Shown: positions 52,334 to 62,894, counted from the first letter of the stretch. The stretch is 64,000 nt of DNA from JAFGPL01 sp963781805 (GCA_963781805.1 CAWAHF010000004.1:1054001-1118000); one strand, 5' to 3'. Translations and numbers: made by a program. The notes: generated by a model from the sequence alone, not told the origin.

Positions 52334-52435
52334 ATGCCACGATTTATTGAAGATCTATGGAATAAATTCCACATGTTAAAGTCAATTCATGCCGCAATCC
52401 AGGAAAATAAAAGATTGGCAGGATTTTTTCAGTAG
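52334..52435 (+). CDS. Possible small protein (33 aa)
   Basis: ATG at 52334 opens MPRFIEDLWNKFHMLKSIHA, continuing AAIQENKRLAGFFQ to TAG. It is short, amphipathic and basic, has no start-upstream motif I can cite, and lies 36 bp before the YtxH gene on the same strand. It looks coding by composition; conservation would be decisive. Confidence 0.3.
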   Translation: MPRFIEDLWNKFHMLKSIHAAIQENKRLAGFFQ

Positions 52436-52471
52436 TCATTTTATATAAATAATCACTAAAAATTTATAGTC

Positions 52472-52789
52472 ATGGGAAAATCAACATCAAATGCAGTTTT
52501 AGGATTTTTAGCTGGCGTTGCTGCCGGTGCAATTACCGGAATTCTGTTCGCTCCGGACAAAGGTTCAAAGACAAGAAAAAAAATTAAGAAAAGTGCTGAG
52601 AAAATTAGTTCTGATATGGTAGGGGGCATCAATGATAAAGTTGATGATTTAAAAGAATACATTTCAGACTTTATCAACGACGTAAAAGGCCGTTTCAGCA
52701 AACTTGAGTCAGAAGTGAAAGAAAAGGTTGAAAAGGTTGAAAAAGAGGCAGCCAAAACAGCGGAAAAGAAAGCGAAAGAAGCACAATAG
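52472..52789 (+). CDS. YtxH domain-containing protein
   Basis: A 105-residue protein with one glycine-rich membrane helix (STSNAVLGFLAGVAAGAITG) followed by LFAPDKGSKTRKKIKKSAEK and a long basic/acidic coiled coil to the C-terminus. This is the YtxH layout, associated with general and envelope stress in Gram-positives and common but uncharacterised in Bacteroidota. First of three closely spaced genes (12 and 24 bp gaps), probably one operon affecting the envelope. Confidence 0.85.
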   Translation: MGKSTSNAVLGFLAGVAAGAITGILFAPDKGSKTRKKIKKSAEKISSDMVGGINDKVDDLKEYISDFINDVKGRFSKLESEVKEKVEKVEKEAAKTAEKKAKEAQ

Positions 52790-52801
52790 TAAGATCGCGA
52801 T

Positions 52802-53164
52802 ATGAAAAATAAATCATTGGTTGAGAATTTTTCGGAACTCAGAGATTTAATGAAAAGCTACCTGGATGCCAGAATAAAGCTATGGAAGGTATTATTACTT
52901 GATAAACTTACAAAAGCAGGTACCTATTTCATTACACTTCTGACGTTTATCGTGGTTCTGGCTTGTTTACTTATGCTTCTCCTATTTGCTTTCAGTTTCT
53001 GGTATGGTACTGTCTATGGCAGTATTTATAAAGGATTTCTTATATCCGCAGCATTATACGCGTTCCTCGGAGTATTGTTGTTTCTATTCCGGAAACAACT
53101 CTTTTCAAATAATATCATTAAGAATCTGGGAAAAATACTGTTTAATAAGGATGAAGAAGATTAG
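52802..53164 (+). CDS. Holin-X/phage-holin-like small membrane protein
   Basis: An N-terminal amphipathic segment (ENFSELRDLMKSYLDARIKL) precedes two membrane helices (about 38-66 and 72-96: FITLLTFIVVLACLLMLLLF, GFLISAALYAFLGVLLFLF). This corresponds to the holin-X (PF07332-like) superfamily that commonly follows YtxH genes in Bacteroidota. Despite the name there is no phage context. Probable role in membrane stress or organisation, not established. Confidence 0.78.
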   Translation: MKNKSLVENFSELRDLMKSYLDARIKLWKVLLLDKLTKAGTYFITLLTFIVVLACLLMLLLFAFSFWYGTVYGSIYKGFLISAALYAFLGVLLFLFRKQLFSNNIIKNLGKILFNKDEED

Positions 53165-53188
53165 TGTTGAATTTATAATGAATGGTTT

Positions 53189-53410
53189 GTGAAAAAAGAA
53201 ATCAGACTAAAGAATATCAACGATTTAAGGATGACAAAGCAACAGCTGACGTATGATGTCAAACTTCAGGAAGAGGTGTTGGGATCAGCGCTGTTAAAGT
53301 TACGCACATCCTTTTCGGATTCTTTGAAAACTACTGCCCGCTTATATTCCCAAAAACTCATTATAGCAGTCTTACTGCATCTGCTTAAAAGAAAAAACGA
53401 TACCCGTTAA
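53189..53410 (+). CDS. Small protein of the YtxH/holin-X operon (73 aa, GTG start)
   Basis: The frame begins with GTG at 53189, 24 bp after the previous stop: KKEIRLKNINDLRMTKQQLT, then YDVKLQEEVLGSALLKLRTS and a short hydrophobic stretch near the end (LIIAVLLHLLKRK). I do not recognise a family. The position, third in a YtxH/holin-X operon, is where such short helical proteins are usual in Bacteroidota. An internal Met at 53231 is an alternative start. Confidence 0.6.
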   Translation: MKKEIRLKNINDLRMTKQQLTYDVKLQEEVLGSALLKLRTSFSDSLKTTARLYSQKLIIAVLLHLLKRKNDTR

Positions 53411-53452
53411 AAGAATTATTCAATTGAAGATAAGTTCCAGGAAATTATTATA

Positions 53453-53495
53453 CTACCGGAAATAATGGGTATTTTTATAGAATAAATTCCGGTAG
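53453..53495. repeat. Inverted repeat upstream of TamB
   Basis: CTACCGGAA (53453-53461) and TTCCGGTAG (53487-53495), 25-nt loop, 12 bp before the TamB start. It could fold at the 5' end of the tamB message and hide the start region, or be an operator. Confidence 0.45.
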
Positions 53496-53506
53496 GTGAT
53501 GAGCAT

Positions 53507-56500
53507 ATGATGGCAAAATTAAAAGAGGGTCTAAGGAGGAAACAAGGCTCGTTATGGATCAAACTAACCAGCAAAATAACCTTGGGCCTGCTGGCTTTTT
53601 TGTTACTAATTTCTTTTCTTATAAACCTTCCTGTAGTTCAGACAATCCTGATACGTTTTGTTATTTCGGATATTGAGAAAAAGACCGGAACAACGCTTTC
53701 GATTGGAAGAATTGCGGTAATCCTGCCAAACAAAATAAATGTTAGCGAAATTTATGCCAGTGACAGCAGAGGAGATACTCTGTTAAATGCAAAAAAAATT
53801 AAAGTCAATATCAATATTTTTAAGTTACTCAGAAATAAAACGCAACTCAATAATTTAGTTATCAATGGAGCAACAGTCAATTTAAAAAGGTTTGCAACCG
53901 ATAGTTCTTTTAATTTTCAACCATACATTAATGCTTTTTCTGTAAATGAAACCCATAAAAGTCAGACTAAAGAGGACACAGCCAACAATAATTATTCCTT
54001 AAGGATTAAAAAAATATATCTGGCTGATATAAAATTTGCTTTCTGCGATTCTGCCAACCACAATTATTTTCGGGCTATGCTGGGAAAGGCAAACATAATT
54101 GTAAGAGACTTAAATCTGAAAGACAACCGGATTGATTTATCAACTTTTGAATTAGCCAATGTAATGCTTTCAATCGTTATCAATTCAATGTCAGAGAAAA
54201 AAACCGAACCGGTTGATTTTGATATTGGCTTGCAACGAATCCTGAAGCTGGAAAATGTTAACCTGAAATATACCAATAATGTAACTCACCAATCCATAGA
54301 TGCAACTAATATCAATCTGAAGCTTATTCCACAGGAAATTAACCTGCCGGATCACCGGATTTCAGTTGATAAATTCCAGCTGACAGGTGCAGGCTTAATA
54401 ATTCATAAGGGGTTTGTACCTCTGTCAGATTCATCTAAGGTTAAAAAAAGCCCGGAGATTGATTTATTGAAATCTTTTCCATGGGATATTACTGTGAATA
54501 ATCTGTACTTCAAAAACAATAGTTACAGTTATACAGATGATAATAAACTACTGCAACTTTCAGGGATCGATTATGATCATCTGCAATTAAAAAATATTAA
54601 CGGCAACCTAAAAAACATACATCTGCTAAATAGCGGATTGAATGCAGATATTAATGAATTATCATTATCCGAAAAATCCGGTTTTATTCTTAACCGGTTT
54701 TCAACCTCTGTAAGGTATACCGGCACGCAGGCAGAAATCAAAAATCTTACCCTGCAAACTCCATTTTCTGTAATTCAAAACTTTTCGGTAATCGGTCACG
54801 CTGCAGCAGACCAGTTATTGAATCATCCGGGGGAGATCAAAATAAGTACGAAAATTACCAAATCAAAAATAGGACTTGAAGATTTGCTGATATTCTTTCC
54901 TCAACTTTCAAAAATGAATCGGTTATTTTCTAATCCTGAAAGATTTTTTTCCATTGATGGTTCGATTGAAGGCAAGATACATAAACTAACGATAGAACAT
55001 TTGGTTGCAGGCTTTGACAGTACAATTATTCAGATCAGCGGAATAATTCAGGGATTGCCTGATATTTCATCCACATCATACGATATGATCATTGATACGT
55101 TAGGTACTACCCGGAATAATATGCTAACAATTCTGGGAGATTCTCTTATTCCGGGTTCGATAAACCTGCCTCAAAAGATAGATTTAACTGGCAGATTCAA
55201 TCGTTCAGCCGGTAATCTAAAGGCTTTGGCAAAGGTGAAAACCACCTTTGGCGACATCATGCTGGAAGTTAGGATTAAGGATGATACGGTGCCTGATTTT
55301 AAGTACTATAGCGCTACGATGGATCTGAGGCATTTTGATGCAGGGAAAATGTTATCAGATACGATAATGGGCACGGTCACTCTTAAAGCACATACAGAAG
55401 GAAGCTATCCAACTGATTCGATTTTAAATGCAAATGTGCGTTTCGATGTCCGGGCCTCTGAAATCGCCTTTGCGCATTATAAATATACTAATGCTGATAT
55501 ACTGGGAAAATACAAAGATCATTTACTTACCGCTTCAATGAATTACTCAGATTCAAATCTTGTATTCAGGGTTGGCGGAACTGTAGATTTTTCAGATACG
55601 ATACCCGCTTTTAAGATTAATCTTAACATTTCAGGAGCCGACCTTCAATCACTTAAATTAACCGGGAACAAAATAAGCCTGCTCGGCAAAGTCACGGCAG
55701 ATTTTAAAGGAAAAAACCTAAATAGTATAAACGGCAAAATAGATTTATCGAACCTACTAATAGTTAAAAACGGAAATCAATATCATCTGGATTCAGCTAC
55801 AGCCAATATCGAAAACAAACAAACATACACCAGCGTTTCGCTTATATCCCAATCTGTGAGGTTAAGTTATTACGGATCGGTTAAAATTAATGCACTGGAA
55901 GATGTCCTGAAAGAATATGTAAACCGGTATTTTTACGATAGAGCTAAAGAATTACCTGTTGCAGATAGTATAGATAATTTCAATATTAAACTTGAAATAC
56001 TTAATTCAGAATTGCTAACCAATATTTTCTGGCCCGATCTTCATGATATTCAACCATCCTATGTGGAAGGCAGTTATTCGGCTGCTAACCATACGCTGGA
56101 TCTCCATGCTGATTTTCCATCTATTGGGTACAAAAATCAGCAAATAGATTCACTAAAGATTAACCTTCATGCCGCTGATACAAATGCATTGAATTATTCT
56201 ATCCGATTTCAGCGTTTCTCTGCCCCACCCTTTGCCATGGACAGAACAACAATGGATGGTTCGGTGACCAACAACATCCTCTCCTTTTCTGTTAAATCGG
56301 GCAGTACAGGTAATCAGGACAGGTTTGTGATCGCCGGAAACATATCGAAGTATAAAAATGAATATACGTTGCATATTGATCCGCACAATTTCATTATCAA
56401 TTTTGCTGACTTTTCGCTACCGCTGGATAACGAATTCATCTTTGGAAAACAAAACATCCGGTTTGTAAATATAGATATGGCCTCGGACAACCAGAGGATC

Positions 56501-58537
56501 AGGATTTCTAATACAGGTGATTCCTTACAAACAAACGATTACATGGTTGATTTTTCTGAATTTGCTGTAAGTAATCTTACCGGTTTATTTGAAACCGGTA
56601 GAGATATCTTAACCGGAACCATAGATGGTAAATTATTACTCTCAAGGAAAACAAATGGCAGTACTATATATTCTGATCTCAGTTTAAATAATGTCATGCT
56701 ATTTAACGATACAGTTTTCAACACCATAAAGCTGGAAGCAAGTACTACAAGAGAAGGTATGTTAATAATCGATTCAAAATTCGCTGGCAGAAAAAATAAC
56801 CTGAGCATTTCAGGAGATATCGGCTTAAAAGACAAGTCAAATCCTCTTAATCTTAAAGCCGACATTCAGCAAATTGATTTAAAAATCATGGCTCCGTTTA
56901 TCAGAAAACAATTTAGTGAATTTAATGGGGAAATGGGAGGTAACTTAAAAATAACAGGAAATATAGAAAATCCTAAAATAACCGGTGAGCTGAACTTTGA
57001 AAATACAACAGTTGTTCCCGCATTTTTGAACACACGAATCCATATCGCGGATGAAAAACTGAAACTAAAAAACAGGGATCTGATTTTTAACCATTTTACC
57101 ATACAGGATGATTTGAAGAACAAAGCCGAACTGAATGGTAGAATGAACTTTGACAGTTTAACCGCTCCTGAATTCAACCTGAGGTTTAGTTCAAAAGGCT
57201 TCAGGTTTCTGAATTCAACATCAAACGAGAATACTCTGTATTACGGAAGAATGATTGCCAATGTGGACGCAACTATTACAGGCACATTAATGAAACCTGC
57301 AATCAATCTTGTTGCAAGCATACAGAAACCTTCAGTATTTCATTTGGTGGTTCCAACATTAAATGCACCAACCATCGAAAAAGAGGGAATTGTGAAATTT
57401 GTTGACAGAAACAAATCAACAGGGCAGCAAATCATGGAACGTAACCTTGAAAATAACAGTGCCTCTGTTACCAACTCGAATAATCCTTTACTCAACCTTA
57501 CCGCATATGTTGAAATTGACGAGGGAACGAAGATTTACATATTGGTAGATCCTGCCTCGAATGAAGAACTTTATGTCAATGGCAAAGGAAACATGAGCCT
57601 TTCTATGAAAGGTAATAGTACACCAAATCTTACCGGACGGTACGAAATTGAAGAAGGAACCTATTCACTTACACTTTATGATGTTATCAGGCGAACTTTT
57701 ACTATAAAATCAGGTAGTTACCTTCAATGGAATGGTAATATGATGAATCCGCAAACAGATATTACTACCATTTACCAGGTTAATACATCACCGTTTCCCC
57801 TTATCGCCGATGAAACTACCCTGTTGAATGCCAGTGATAACAGTCTCTATTCAGAAATCATACCTTTTAATGTGGAACTTCATCTGAGTGGCCATTTGTT
57901 GCAACCCGACCTGAAATTTAACCTGAATGTACCCCAGGGACATAGTAATGCTCTGGTAGATGCGAAATTGACAAGGTTAAACAATGATGAAACCGAATTG
58001 AATAAACAGGTTTTTTCGTTACTATTATTCAACAATTTTATGCAAGGTACCACCAGTGCCAACAAACCGGTTGCATACGAATTAAATTCCACAGCAAGGT
58101 CCAGTGTAAGCAGGATACTTACCCAACAACTAAACAGTTTTGCTGAAAGACATATTAAAGGTTTTAATGTTGATATTGCCGTAAACTCATATTATCAGTC
58201 AATGGGTAAACAATCGGCTGGAAAAACGAATGTGAAGTTGAATTTTTCCAAAGAACTTTTTGGAAAAAGGTTAAATGTACAGGTGGGAGGTGATATAAAT
58301 GTGGAAGGAACTGAACAAAAAACTCCGTTTGATTTTAACAGTATAGCAGGCGATTTGGCCATAGAATATAAATTGGATGAAGCGGGAACTTTTAGACTTC
58401 GAGGTTTCAGCAAATCAGAATACGAGGATGTTATTGACGGGGAAGTTATTGCAACAGGAATTTCATTTATATTTAACAAGGATTTTTACAGGTTAAACGA
58501 TTTACTGAAAAAAGATACCACCAACATAAAGCCATAA
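53507..58537 (+). CDS. tamB: TamB-family translocation and assembly module protein
   Basis: A 1,676-residue AsmA-like protein with an N-terminal membrane anchor (about 20-42, ITLGLLAFLLLISFLINLPV), a very long series of beta-groove repeats and the C-terminal TamB/DUF490 domain (about 1,230-1,676, with GTKIYILVDPASNEELYVNG, NLTGRYEIEEGTYSLTLYDV and the final SFIFNKDFYRLNDLL). TamB spans the periplasm and works with an outer-membrane Omp85 partner, and related AsmA proteins carry phospholipids to the outer membrane. The partner gene begins five bases downstream. Start could be Met1 or Met2 (53510). An inverted repeat lies just upstream. Confidence 0.92.
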   Translation: MMAKLKEGLRRKQGSLWIKLTSKITLGLLAFLLLISFLINLPVVQTILIRFVISDIEKKTGTTLSIGRIAVILPNKINVSEIYASDSRGDTLLNAKKIKVNINIFKLLRNKTQLNNLVINGATVNLKRFATDSSFNFQPYINAFSVNETHKSQTKEDTANNNYSLRIKKIYLADIKFAFCDSANHNYFRAMLGKANIIVRDLNLKDNRIDLSTFELANVMLSIVINSMSEKKTEPVDFDIGLQRILKLENVNLKYTNNVTHQSIDATNINLKLIPQEINLPDHRISVDKFQLTGAGLIIHKGFVPLSDSSKVKKSPEIDLLKSFPWDITVNNLYFKNNSYSYTDDNKLLQLSGIDYDHLQLKNINGNLKNIHLLNSGLNADINELSLSEKSGFILNRFSTSVRYTGTQAEIKNLTLQTPFSVIQNFSVIGHAAADQLLNHPGEIKISTKITKSKIGLEDLLIFFPQLSKMNRLFSNPERFFSIDGSIEGKIHKLTIEHLVAGFDSTIIQISGIIQGLPDISSTSYDMIIDTLGTTRNNMLTILGDSLIPGSINLPQKIDLTGRFNRSAGNLKALAKVKTTFGDIMLEVRIKDDTVPDFKYYSATMDLRHFDAGKMLSDTIMGTVTLKAHTEGSYPTDSILNANVRFDVRASEIAFAHYKYTNADILGKYKDHLLTASMNYSDSNLVFRVGGTVDFSDTIPAFKINLNISGADLQSLKLTGNKISLLGKVTADFKGKNLNSINGKIDLSNLLIVKNGNQYHLDSATANIENKQTYTSVSLISQSVRLSYYGSVKINALEDVLKEYVNRYFYDRAKELPVADSIDNFNIKLEILNSELLTNIFWPDLHDIQPSYVEGSYSAANHTLDLHADFPSIGYKNQQIDSLKINLHAADTNALNYSIRFQRFSAPPFAMDRTTMDGSVTNNILSFSVKSGSTGNQDRFVIAGNISKYKNEYTLHIDPHNFIINFADFSLPLDNEFIFGKQNIRFVNIDMASDNQRIRISNTGDSLQTNDYMVDFSEFAVSNLTGLFETGRDILTGTIDGKLLLSRKTNGSTIYSDLSLNNVMLFNDTVFNTIKLEASTTREGMLIIDSKFAGRKNNLSISGDIGLKDKSNPLNLKADIQQIDLKIMAPFIRKQFSEFNGEMGGNLKITGNIENPKITGELNFENTTVVPAFLNTRIHIADEKLKLKNRDLIFNHFTIQDDLKNKAELNGRMNFDSLTAPEFNLRFSSKGFRFLNSTSNENTLYYGRMIANVDATITGTLMKPAINLVASIQKPSVFHLVVPTLNAPTIEKEGIVKFVDRNKSTGQQIMERNLENNSASVTNSNNPLLNLTAYVEIDEGTKIYILVDPASNEELYVNGKGNMSLSMKGNSTPNLTGRYEIEEGTYSLTLYDVIRRTFTIKSGSYLQWNGNMMNPQTDITTIYQVNTSPFPLIADETTLLNASDNSLYSEIIPFNVELHLSGHLLQPDLKFNLNVPQGHSNALVDAKLTRLNNDETELNKQVFSLLLFNNFMQGTTSANKPVAYELNSTARSSVSRILTQQLNSFAERHIKGFNVDIAVNSYYQSMGKQSAGKTNVKLNFSKELFGKRLNVQVGGDINVEGTEQKTPFDFNSIAGDLAIEYKLDEAGTFRLRGFSKSEYEDVIDGEVIATGISFIFNKDFYRLNDLLKKDTTNIKP

Positions 58538-58541
58538 ATTA

Positions 58542-60926
58542 ATGCGATCTTTCAAATCCTTTCATAGTATTGACAGGAACAACATCGGTTCATCACCGGC
58601 ATACATTCTGTTTATCAGATATTTTAAATTGCAATTGATTTGGCCAATCCTCATCATTTTTTTGCTAATAGCCGGTTGTTCAACTACGCGGACACTTGGA
58701 AAGAATGAACTGCTTTACAAAGGTTGTGAAGTTAAACTCAACAACAAAAAACTTTTCGAAAAATGGAGACTTAAAAATGAAATTGAAAGCAAGGTTCGGC
58801 CAATACCAAATCACAGATTTCTAGGACTGATAAAACTTAAACTTTGGATTTACAATATAGTTGGTGACAGTGTTCCTGAAAAAGGATTCAGACATTGGAT
58901 TCGGACAAAGTTGGGTCAACCTCCTGTTATTTACGACCCTGTGTTCGTTGAACAATCTGAAAACTATATCAGAGATTACTTATACAATAAAGGATACTTT
59001 GATGCCACCATCAACAGTAAAACTGATATGACAGGAAAAAAAGCGGAAGTAACTTATTTTGTGAAAACCCGCAAACGTTATGTGCTCGATTCAATTGTTT
59101 TTCCTGAAATAACCGATACGTTGTCAAAATATATTCATCTTACCCAAACCGGCTCATTCCTCAAAAAAGGCAAACCATATAATCTGGACGTGCTTAAAGA
59201 AGAAAGGGAACGTATAAGTAAACAGCTGAAAAACGACGGTTTTTTCTATTTTATCCCTGATTATCTGATGTTTGAACTTGACAGTAACGAGATAAAAAAG
59301 AACGTAAATATATTTCTAAAAATAAAGACCAATAGTCCATTGAATGCGGGATTGAGATATCAAATTAACCATATCTACATACACAGCGATTATTCACTTG
59401 AAGAATCAAACATACCCAGAGATACAATAAAAACAGAGGGAATGTTTTTTATTTATAAAACACAACGTGTTAATCCTTCGTTAGTTGCACATTCTGTAAT
59501 TTTCAGTAAAGGAGATTATTACAGCAATAATAGTTATGAGGCTACGTTAAATAAGCTCACCGGATTGGGAACATATAAATTTACCAATATTGATTTTAAA
59601 CCGGAAGTTACAGATTCAAATCTACTTGATGCCAATATCCTGTTAACGCCATTTGTACCCAAATCGTTACGCGCAGAGATACAAACTGTTACAAAATCGA
59701 ATGATTATGTAGGTCCCAATATCAATTTCAGCTATAACGACAGGAACTTTCTTGGTTCTGCAGAACACTTTACGATAAACTTAAAAACATCATTCGAAAC
59801 TCAATATTCGGCCGGTAAGAATGGGGGAAATGCTTTCGAGATTGGAATTGACAGTAAACTATCAGTTCCCCGCTTCATTTTCCCATTTATTAACCTGAAC
59901 AGATACCTGGCAAAAAGGTACACTCCCAGAACCACTATCAGCGCCGGATATGATTTGTATTACCGGACAAAATATTTCAGGCTGAATACATTTAACCTGC
60001 TGTATGGGTATGTGTGGCGCTCAACACCCACCAAAAGCCACGACTTTAAATTAATAAATATCAGGTATTCACGTCTAACCCATCAGTCCGAAGCTTTTCA
60101 AAACATTCTCGAAAATAATGATTTGGTTAAACAAAGTTTTAATGAAGAATTAATTTTTGGTTTAGATTATACATATACATATAATAACCAGTTATATAAG
60201 GATAAAATGATTAACACCTATTTCAGTTTCAATCCTGAACTGGCTGGAAACATACTAAGCTTAATAAATTTTTTCGGTGCCGGATCATTCCCATCACCCG
60301 GAAATTCCATGAAGCTATTTGGTTTAAAATATTCACAATATGCCAGGTTGAATACAGATTACCGATTGTACACAAATACCGGGATTCATAGCAAGCTAGT
60401 GGCTCGCTTTTCAACCGGATTAGGTAAAGCATATGGCAATTCAGAAATTCTACCCTACACCAGGCAATTTTTTGTTGGCGGTGCAAGCGATATAAGAGCA
60501 TTCAGGCTGCACGGCGTTGGTCCGGGAAGTTATACTCCTCCTGATTCGAGTTTTAATGCATTCTTTGAACAGGTGGGTGATATTAAAATAGAAACAAACC
60601 TGGAGTTTCGATTTGATATTTATCGCATGCTGAAAGGTGCAGTTTTCGTTGATGCCGGTAATGTTTGGTTACTCACTAGCAGGGAAAATATTCCGGGAGG
60701 TTCCTTTATGTGGAACAAAGTGCTGAACGAAATAGCCGTAGGTACCGGATTCGGTTTACGATTCGATGCTTCTTTTTTTGTACTCAGATTTGATCTGGGA
60801 TTCCCGCTCAGGAAGCCCTGGCTGCCAGAAGGCAACCGTTGGGTCTTCAAAAATATCAAACCATCTAATCCTCTCTGGCGAAGGGAGAATCTGGTATTAA
60901 ACATTGCCATAGGATATCCGTTTTAG
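58542..60926 (+). CDS. tamL: TamL/BamA-like outer-membrane Omp85 lipoprotein
   Basis: A 794-residue Omp85 protein with a lipobox (LLIAGCSTTR, Cys46), periplasmic POTRA domains (about 60-390: YIRDYLYNKGYFDATINSKT, LKNDGFFYFIPDYLMFELDS) and a C-terminal 16-strand barrel (about 400-794) with the lid-lock motif FFVGGASDIRAFRLHGVGPG. The lipid anchor in place of a simple signal distinguishes Bacteroidota TamL from BamA. It acts with the TamB encoded immediately upstream. The region before the signal is about 30 residues longer than usual, so the true start may be internal, though no in-frame Met lies between. Confidence 0.9.
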   Translation: MRSFKSFHSIDRNNIGSSPAYILFIRYFKLQLIWPILIIFLLIAGCSTTRTLGKNELLYKGCEVKLNNKKLFEKWRLKNEIESKVRPIPNHRFLGLIKLKLWIYNIVGDSVPEKGFRHWIRTKLGQPPVIYDPVFVEQSENYIRDYLYNKGYFDATINSKTDMTGKKAEVTYFVKTRKRYVLDSIVFPEITDTLSKYIHLTQTGSFLKKGKPYNLDVLKEERERISKQLKNDGFFYFIPDYLMFELDSNEIKKNVNIFLKIKTNSPLNAGLRYQINHIYIHSDYSLEESNIPRDTIKTEGMFFIYKTQRVNPSLVAHSVIFSKGDYYSNNSYEATLNKLTGLGTYKFTNIDFKPEVTDSNLLDANILLTPFVPKSLRAEIQTVTKSNDYVGPNINFSYNDRNFLGSAEHFTINLKTSFETQYSAGKNGGNAFEIGIDSKLSVPRFIFPFINLNRYLAKRYTPRTTISAGYDLYYRTKYFRLNTFNLLYGYVWRSTPTKSHDFKLINIRYSRLTHQSEAFQNILENNDLVKQSFNEELIFGLDYTYTYNNQLYKDKMINTYFSFNPELAGNILSLINFFGAGSFPSPGNSMKLFGLKYSQYARLNTDYRLYTNTGIHSKLVARFSTGLGKAYGNSEILPYTRQFFVGGASDIRAFRLHGVGPGSYTPPDSSFNAFFEQVGDIKIETNLEFRFDIYRMLKGAVFVDAGNVWLLTSRENIPGGSFMWNKVLNEIAVGTGFGLRFDASFFVLRFDLGFPLRKPWLPEGNRWVFKNIKPSNPLWRRENLVLNIAIGYPF

Positions 60927-61365
60927 ATAGCAAAATCTTACAATTATTTATCCTTGCTCCGATTATTTTGGTTTATGAATTCAATTCCTGCTATTTTATA
61001 CATAATTCAAAAAATGTAGATTTTTTTCCCCACAGTATGATTCCTGTATTCTACAATACCAGCACTGATAATTTTTGTGTTATAATAAAATGGGATTATC
61101 CATATTCATAACACTCATTTAATCAACGTATTAAATCATTATTTCATTCGGATTAAATATCAGTCCCTGTTCGTAAGTTGATTTGATCATTATTTGCTTT
61201 ATGTAAATATAAGATCATCTCTTAACGGGATATTTAATTTGATTGATGATTATGATGCCGATAAAATATCAATAAATCTTTCATTCTATTCGGGATATTC
61301 TGTCAGTGAAATTATAGATCGGTGAATTATAAAAGAGATTACAACATGTACATAATAATTGAAAA
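60927..61365. other. 439-bp gap without recognisable feature
   Basis: AT-rich sequence between TamL and MlaE. No coding relic, terminator with T-run or complete TTTG/TAnnTTTG promoter was found on either strand, though a promoter for the Mla operon must be here or upstream. Confidence 0.5.
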
Positions 61366-62148
61366 ATGACCAATGGAATAACCGAAATAATGAGTTATAT
61401 AAAAGATATTCTCTCAGAACTTGGAGAATTAGTGGTATTTACGGGGAAAATTTTCAAACAGTTTATGCGCAGGCCCCATGAATATAATGAAGTGTTTAAA
61501 CAAGCCTATTTTGCAGGTAATAAAACACTTCCATTAATTATTGTTACTGGATTTATTATGGGATTGGTCCTTACGTTGCAATCCCGTCCTGTGCTTGTAG
61601 ATTTCGGGGCAGTTTCGCTGTTGCCGGGAATGATTTCTATCTCCATCATACGTGAAATCGGTCCTGTAATCACTGCATTGCTTTGTGCAGGTAAAATTAG
61701 TTCCGGTTTCGGGGCTGAGATAGGTTCGATGCGGGTTACCGAACAGATTGATGCTATGGAAGTAGCGGGTACCAACCCTATGAACTATGTGGTAACCACA
61801 AGGGTGCTTGCTACAACCATTATGGTACCTATCCTGGTATTCATCGGCGACGCTATAGCATTATTCGGTTCCTATGTTGCAGCCAATATACACGGTAATA
61901 TCAGCTTTCAGCTTTTCTTTTCAAAGGCATACAATGAGCTGGCGTTTGCCGATTTATTACCGGCAACGGTTAAATCAATAATTTTTGGCTTTTTTATCGG
62001 TCTGATTGGTTGTTTTAAAGGATATAATACAAGGTCCGGCACACAAGCTGTTGGCGCAGCGGCAAATTCAGCAGTTGTTGCCGCGTCCCTGGCTATCTTT
62101 CTCATCGATCTTATTGTTGTTCAGGTAACAGAACTTATTTATGGATGA
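61366..62148 (+). CDS. mlaE: MlaE-family ABC transporter permease
   Basis: A 260-residue MlaE/YrbE permease with five to six helices and the family's conserved IREIGPVITALLCAGKISSG, FGAEIGSMRVTEQIDAMEVA and GTNPMNYVVTTRVLAT motif block. It is the inner-membrane subunit of the Mla lipid transport system, which moves phospholipids between inner and outer membranes. Met9 (61390) is an alternative start. The ATPase gene follows 6 bp later and MlaD 5 bp after that, forming one operon. Confidence 0.93.
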   Translation: MTNGITEIMSYIKDILSELGELVVFTGKIFKQFMRRPHEYNEVFKQAYFAGNKTLPLIIVTGFIMGLVLTLQSRPVLVDFGAVSLLPGMISISIIREIGPVITALLCAGKISSGFGAEIGSMRVTEQIDAMEVAGTNPMNYVVTTRVLATTIMVPILVFIGDAIALFGSYVAANIHGNISFQLFFSKAYNELAFADLLPATVKSIIFGFFIGLIGCFKGYNTRSGTQAVGAAANSAVVAASLAIFLIDLIVVQVTELIYG

Positions 62149-62154
62149 TAAACT

Positions 62155-62889
62155 ATGGAAGAGACCATGATAAAAATAAGACACCTCTCAAAGTCATTTG
62201 GCACAAACCATGTGCTCAGAGACATTAATCTTACCCTTAAAAGAGGCGAGAATATTGTTATTCTCGGAAAATCAGGTATTGGCAAATCTGTACTTACCAA
62301 ATGTATTGTGGGTTTAATTGAGCGTGACAAAGGTACTATCGAACTTTTTGAAAAAGATATCTCATCCCTGAATGATATTGAGTTTGACAACATACGAAAA
62401 AAGATAGGATACCTTTTCCAGGGTGGAGCGCTCTATGATTCCATGTCGGTAAAAGAAAATCTTGAATTTCCGTTAAGAAGGAGCCGGTTTGGCAAAGGAG
62501 ATAATAAAGATATTGAACACAGAATTGAAGAAGTACTTACAAATGTTGGGTTACTCGATGCAATAGATAAACTGCCCTCTGAACTTTCAGGTGGAATGAA
62601 AAAACGCATAGGACTTGCACGCACGCTGGTACTTCTGCCTGAAATCATACTTTATGATGAACCTACTACGGGACTTGATCCTGTTACATCCCGTGAAATA
62701 AGTGAATTGATTATTGATATTCAACAGAAATATAAAACATCATCCATTATTATAACCCATGATATGAAATGTGCAAAACTAACGGCCAACGAAGTTAAGT
62801 TGTTAGAGAACGGTAATTTTTATGCCGAAGGAAGTTATGATGAGTTGAAAAACAGTAATGACAAATTGGTAAACGCATATTTTAAATAG
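62155..62889 (+). CDS. mlaF: MlaF-family ABC transporter ATPase
   Basis: A 244-residue cytoplasmic ATPase with Walker A GKSGIGKS (38-45), Q-loop FQGGALYDSMSV, signature LSGGMKKR, Walker B EIILYDEPTTGLDP and the switch His in ITHDM. The FQGGALYDSM and SGGMKKR motifs are those of the Mla branch. It powers the permease encoded just upstream. Start could also be Met5 (62167). Confidence 0.93.
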   Translation: MEETMIKIRHLSKSFGTNHVLRDINLTLKRGENIVILGKSGIGKSVLTKCIVGLIERDKGTIELFEKDISSLNDIEFDNIRKKIGYLFQGGALYDSMSVKENLEFPLRRSRFGKGDNKDIEHRIEEVLTNVGLLDAIDKLPSELSGGMKKRIGLARTLVLLPEIILYDEPTTGLDPVTSREISELIIDIQQKYKTSSIIITHDMKCAKLTANEVKLLENGNFYAEGSYDELKNSNDKLVNAYFK

Positions 62890-62894
62890 AACCT

